Source of the DNA: Bacillota bacterium
Lineage (GTDB): Bacteria > Bacillota > Clostridia > Clostridiales > Clostridiaceae
Assembly: GCA_023445445.1 (NCBI GenBank)
Contig: JAEXLD010000027.1
Location: 1-64,000, forward strand
Direction: 5' to 3'
DNA length: 64,000 nucleotides
Part shown: one piece after another, positions 62,814 to 64,000 of the stretch
Layout: the number at the start of each line of letters is the position of its first letter
How positions within the stretch are numbered: position 1 is the first letter of the stretch
The notes under the pieces: model-generated
Database searches by the model: none
What the model saw: the letters and a program-made list of their open reading frames with translations, nothing else
Told to the model about the DNA's origin: nothing
Translations under genes and position numbers: made by a program

Positions 62814-64000
62814 TTATACCCCTCCATTTCTTACATCTAAACTTCCATATTGAGTATAAAATATATTTGAATAATATCCACCCTTTTCTACTAACTCCTC
62901 ATGAGTGCCTCTTTCAACTATTTCTCCATTATCTAATACTAAAATTAAGTCTGCTTGCTTTAATGAGGAAATTCTATGGGCAATTATAAAAGTAGTTTTC
63001 TTTTCCTTCATATTCTTTAACTCATACTGTATTTTCTTTTCAGTTTCCATATCAACAGCAGAAGTAACATCATCTAGTACAAATATTGAGGCATTTTTCA
63101 TCATAGCTCTTGCTAAAGATACTCTTTGCTTTTGTCCTCCTGAAAGTCCTACTCCTCTTTCCCCTACTATAGTTTCATAGCCTTCATCAAGTCTTTTTAT
63201 AAAGCCATGAGCCTGTGCTTTTTTAGAAACTCTTTTTATTTCAGAAAAACTTGCTTTTGGATTACTAAAGGCAATGTTATCTTTAATAGTATCTGAAAAT
63301 AAGAATATATCTTGCATAGCTGTTGCAATATTTCCTCTTAAAATATCTAAATCTATATCCTTTATGTTAATTCCATCAATATAAATTTCACCTTCTGTGG
63401 CATCGTAAAATCTTGAAAGCAAATTTATTATAAGTGATTTTCCTGAACCTGTATGTCCAACTAATCCAATTGTTTGTCCAGCATCAGCCTTAAAGGAAAT
63501 ATTATTTATTACTTTTCTTCCTTCTAAGGTTAAGGTTACATTTTTAAATTCTATATTACCTTCAAACTTATTAACATTAAATACATTGTCCTTATTTACT
63601 ATGGTACTCTCTGTTTTTAATAAATCCATAATTTTAGCTGAAGATGCTATAAATCTTTGAGCATCATTAATTAAATACCCACACATTCTCATTGGGTTAT
63701 TTAATGCCCATAGTAAACTACTGAAAATAATAAGTTCTCCAAAAGTTATCTTTTCTAGGGCTGCTAAAATTCCACCAACTAAAATCATAATTACAGAAAG
63801 ACTATTAGATAAGAATTCAAGCTTTGGAATATATTTTTTAGCAACCCTTATAGTATCAAGATTCTTATTTTTATAATTTTCATTTTCTGTGGTGAATTTA
63901 TTAATTTCAAAATCTTCTCTACCAAAGGCTCTTACAACTCTATTACCACTTATATTTTCTTGAACAACTGAATTTAACCTTGAATAAGCTTCTCTTATAT
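62814..64000 (-). CDS. ABC exporter half-transporter, subunit 1, partial
   Basis: The C-terminal part (about 395 residues) is present; the gene continues past the right edge. The reading frame is open to the end of the window (SVVQENISGNRVVRAFGRE in the last helix-loop region). ATPase domain: Walker A GHTGSGKS, signature LSGGQKQRVSLARA, Walker B IFVLDDVTSAVDME and switch His IAHRISS. The Asp in place of the catalytic Glu (LDD) marks a degenerate site, as in heterodimeric exporters like LmrCD and BmrCD. Confidence 0.92.
   Translation of the reverse strand, partial: IREAYSRLNSVVQENISGNRVVRAFGREDFEINKFTTENENYKNKNLDTIRVAKKYIPKLEFLSNSLSVIMILVGGILAALEKITFGELIIFSSLLWALNNPMRMCGYLINDAQRFIASSAKIMDLLKTESTIVNKDNVFNVNKFEGNIEFKNVTLTLEGRKVINNISFKADAGQTIGLVGHTGSGKSLIINLLSRFYDATEGEIYIDGINIKDIDLDILRGNIATAMQDIFLFSDTIKDNIAFSNPKASFSEIKRVSKKAQAHGFIKRLDEGYETIVGERGVGLSGGQKQRVSLARAMMKNASIFVLDDVTSAVDMETEKKIQYELKNMKEKKTTFIIAHRISSLKQADLILVLDNGEIVERGTHEELVEKGGYYSNIFYTQYGSLDVRNGGV

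Overview
The window reads as a chromosome segment of a low-GC Firmicute, most likely a gut or environmental Clostridium (cluster I). Evidence: very AT-rich codon use, strong AGGAGG-type ribosome binding sites, an LPXTG wall protein, YesN/YesM-type regulation of carbohydrate genes, an S-box-like leader, and no plasmid, phage or rRNA signature. It holds about 45 coding genes, mostly on the minus strand; the first and last genes run off the window.

Layout. 1-7 kb: nucleotide-sugar dehydrogenase (partial), release factor prfC, a fusion of an O-antigen-ligase-like membrane protein with a C39-like cysteine peptidase, and an LPXTG surface protein. 7.3-13.6 kb: a siderophore ABC importer with an MFS transporter, divergent from an AraC regulator; a Fur-like box sits in the promoter spacer. 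13.7-15.8 kb: TetR regulator with an ABC-2 type exporter. 16-19 kb: a histidine phosphatase-GNAT fusion, an MNT/HEPN (type VII-like) toxin-antitoxin pair and a small P-loop ATPase. 19-22 kb: osmoprotectant importer (ATPase plus fused permease/binding protein). 22-27.7 kb: Gfo/Idh/MocA oxidoreductase, HAD phosphatase, GH43, a hypothetical protein and a methyltransferase. 28-50 kb: a glycan-utilisation region: ABC oligosaccharide importer (lipoprotein and two permeases), YesL-like protein, YesN/YesM two-component system, GH42, and an operon of GH31, GH3 and GH95. An ECF sigma/anti-sigma pair and a lipoprotein lie inside this region. The enzymes would suit stepwise removal of Fuc, Gal, Xyl and Glc from imported xyloglucan oligosaccharides. 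50-54 kb: two YcxB-like membrane proteins, a secreted NlpC/P60 hydrolase and a DUF3788 protein. 54-58.4 kb: metNIQ and an M20 amidohydrolase behind a damaged S-box leader. 58.4-64 kb: an ABC-F protein with a long attenuator-type leader, and a two-gene ABC exporter.

Two dispersed repeat families stand out. One is a GC-rich palindrome, CCCC(A/T)GGGG, in 17 copies, nearly all intergenic and often at stop codons. The other is a family of AT-rich elements built from arrays with a 7-base period around short hairpins; they usually begin at the 3' end of a gene, and one lies inside the S-box leader. Other unusual items are a 13-unit, 36-bp in-frame minisatellite inside the GH95 gene and a candidate six-residue leader peptide with an attenuator ahead of the ABC-F gene.
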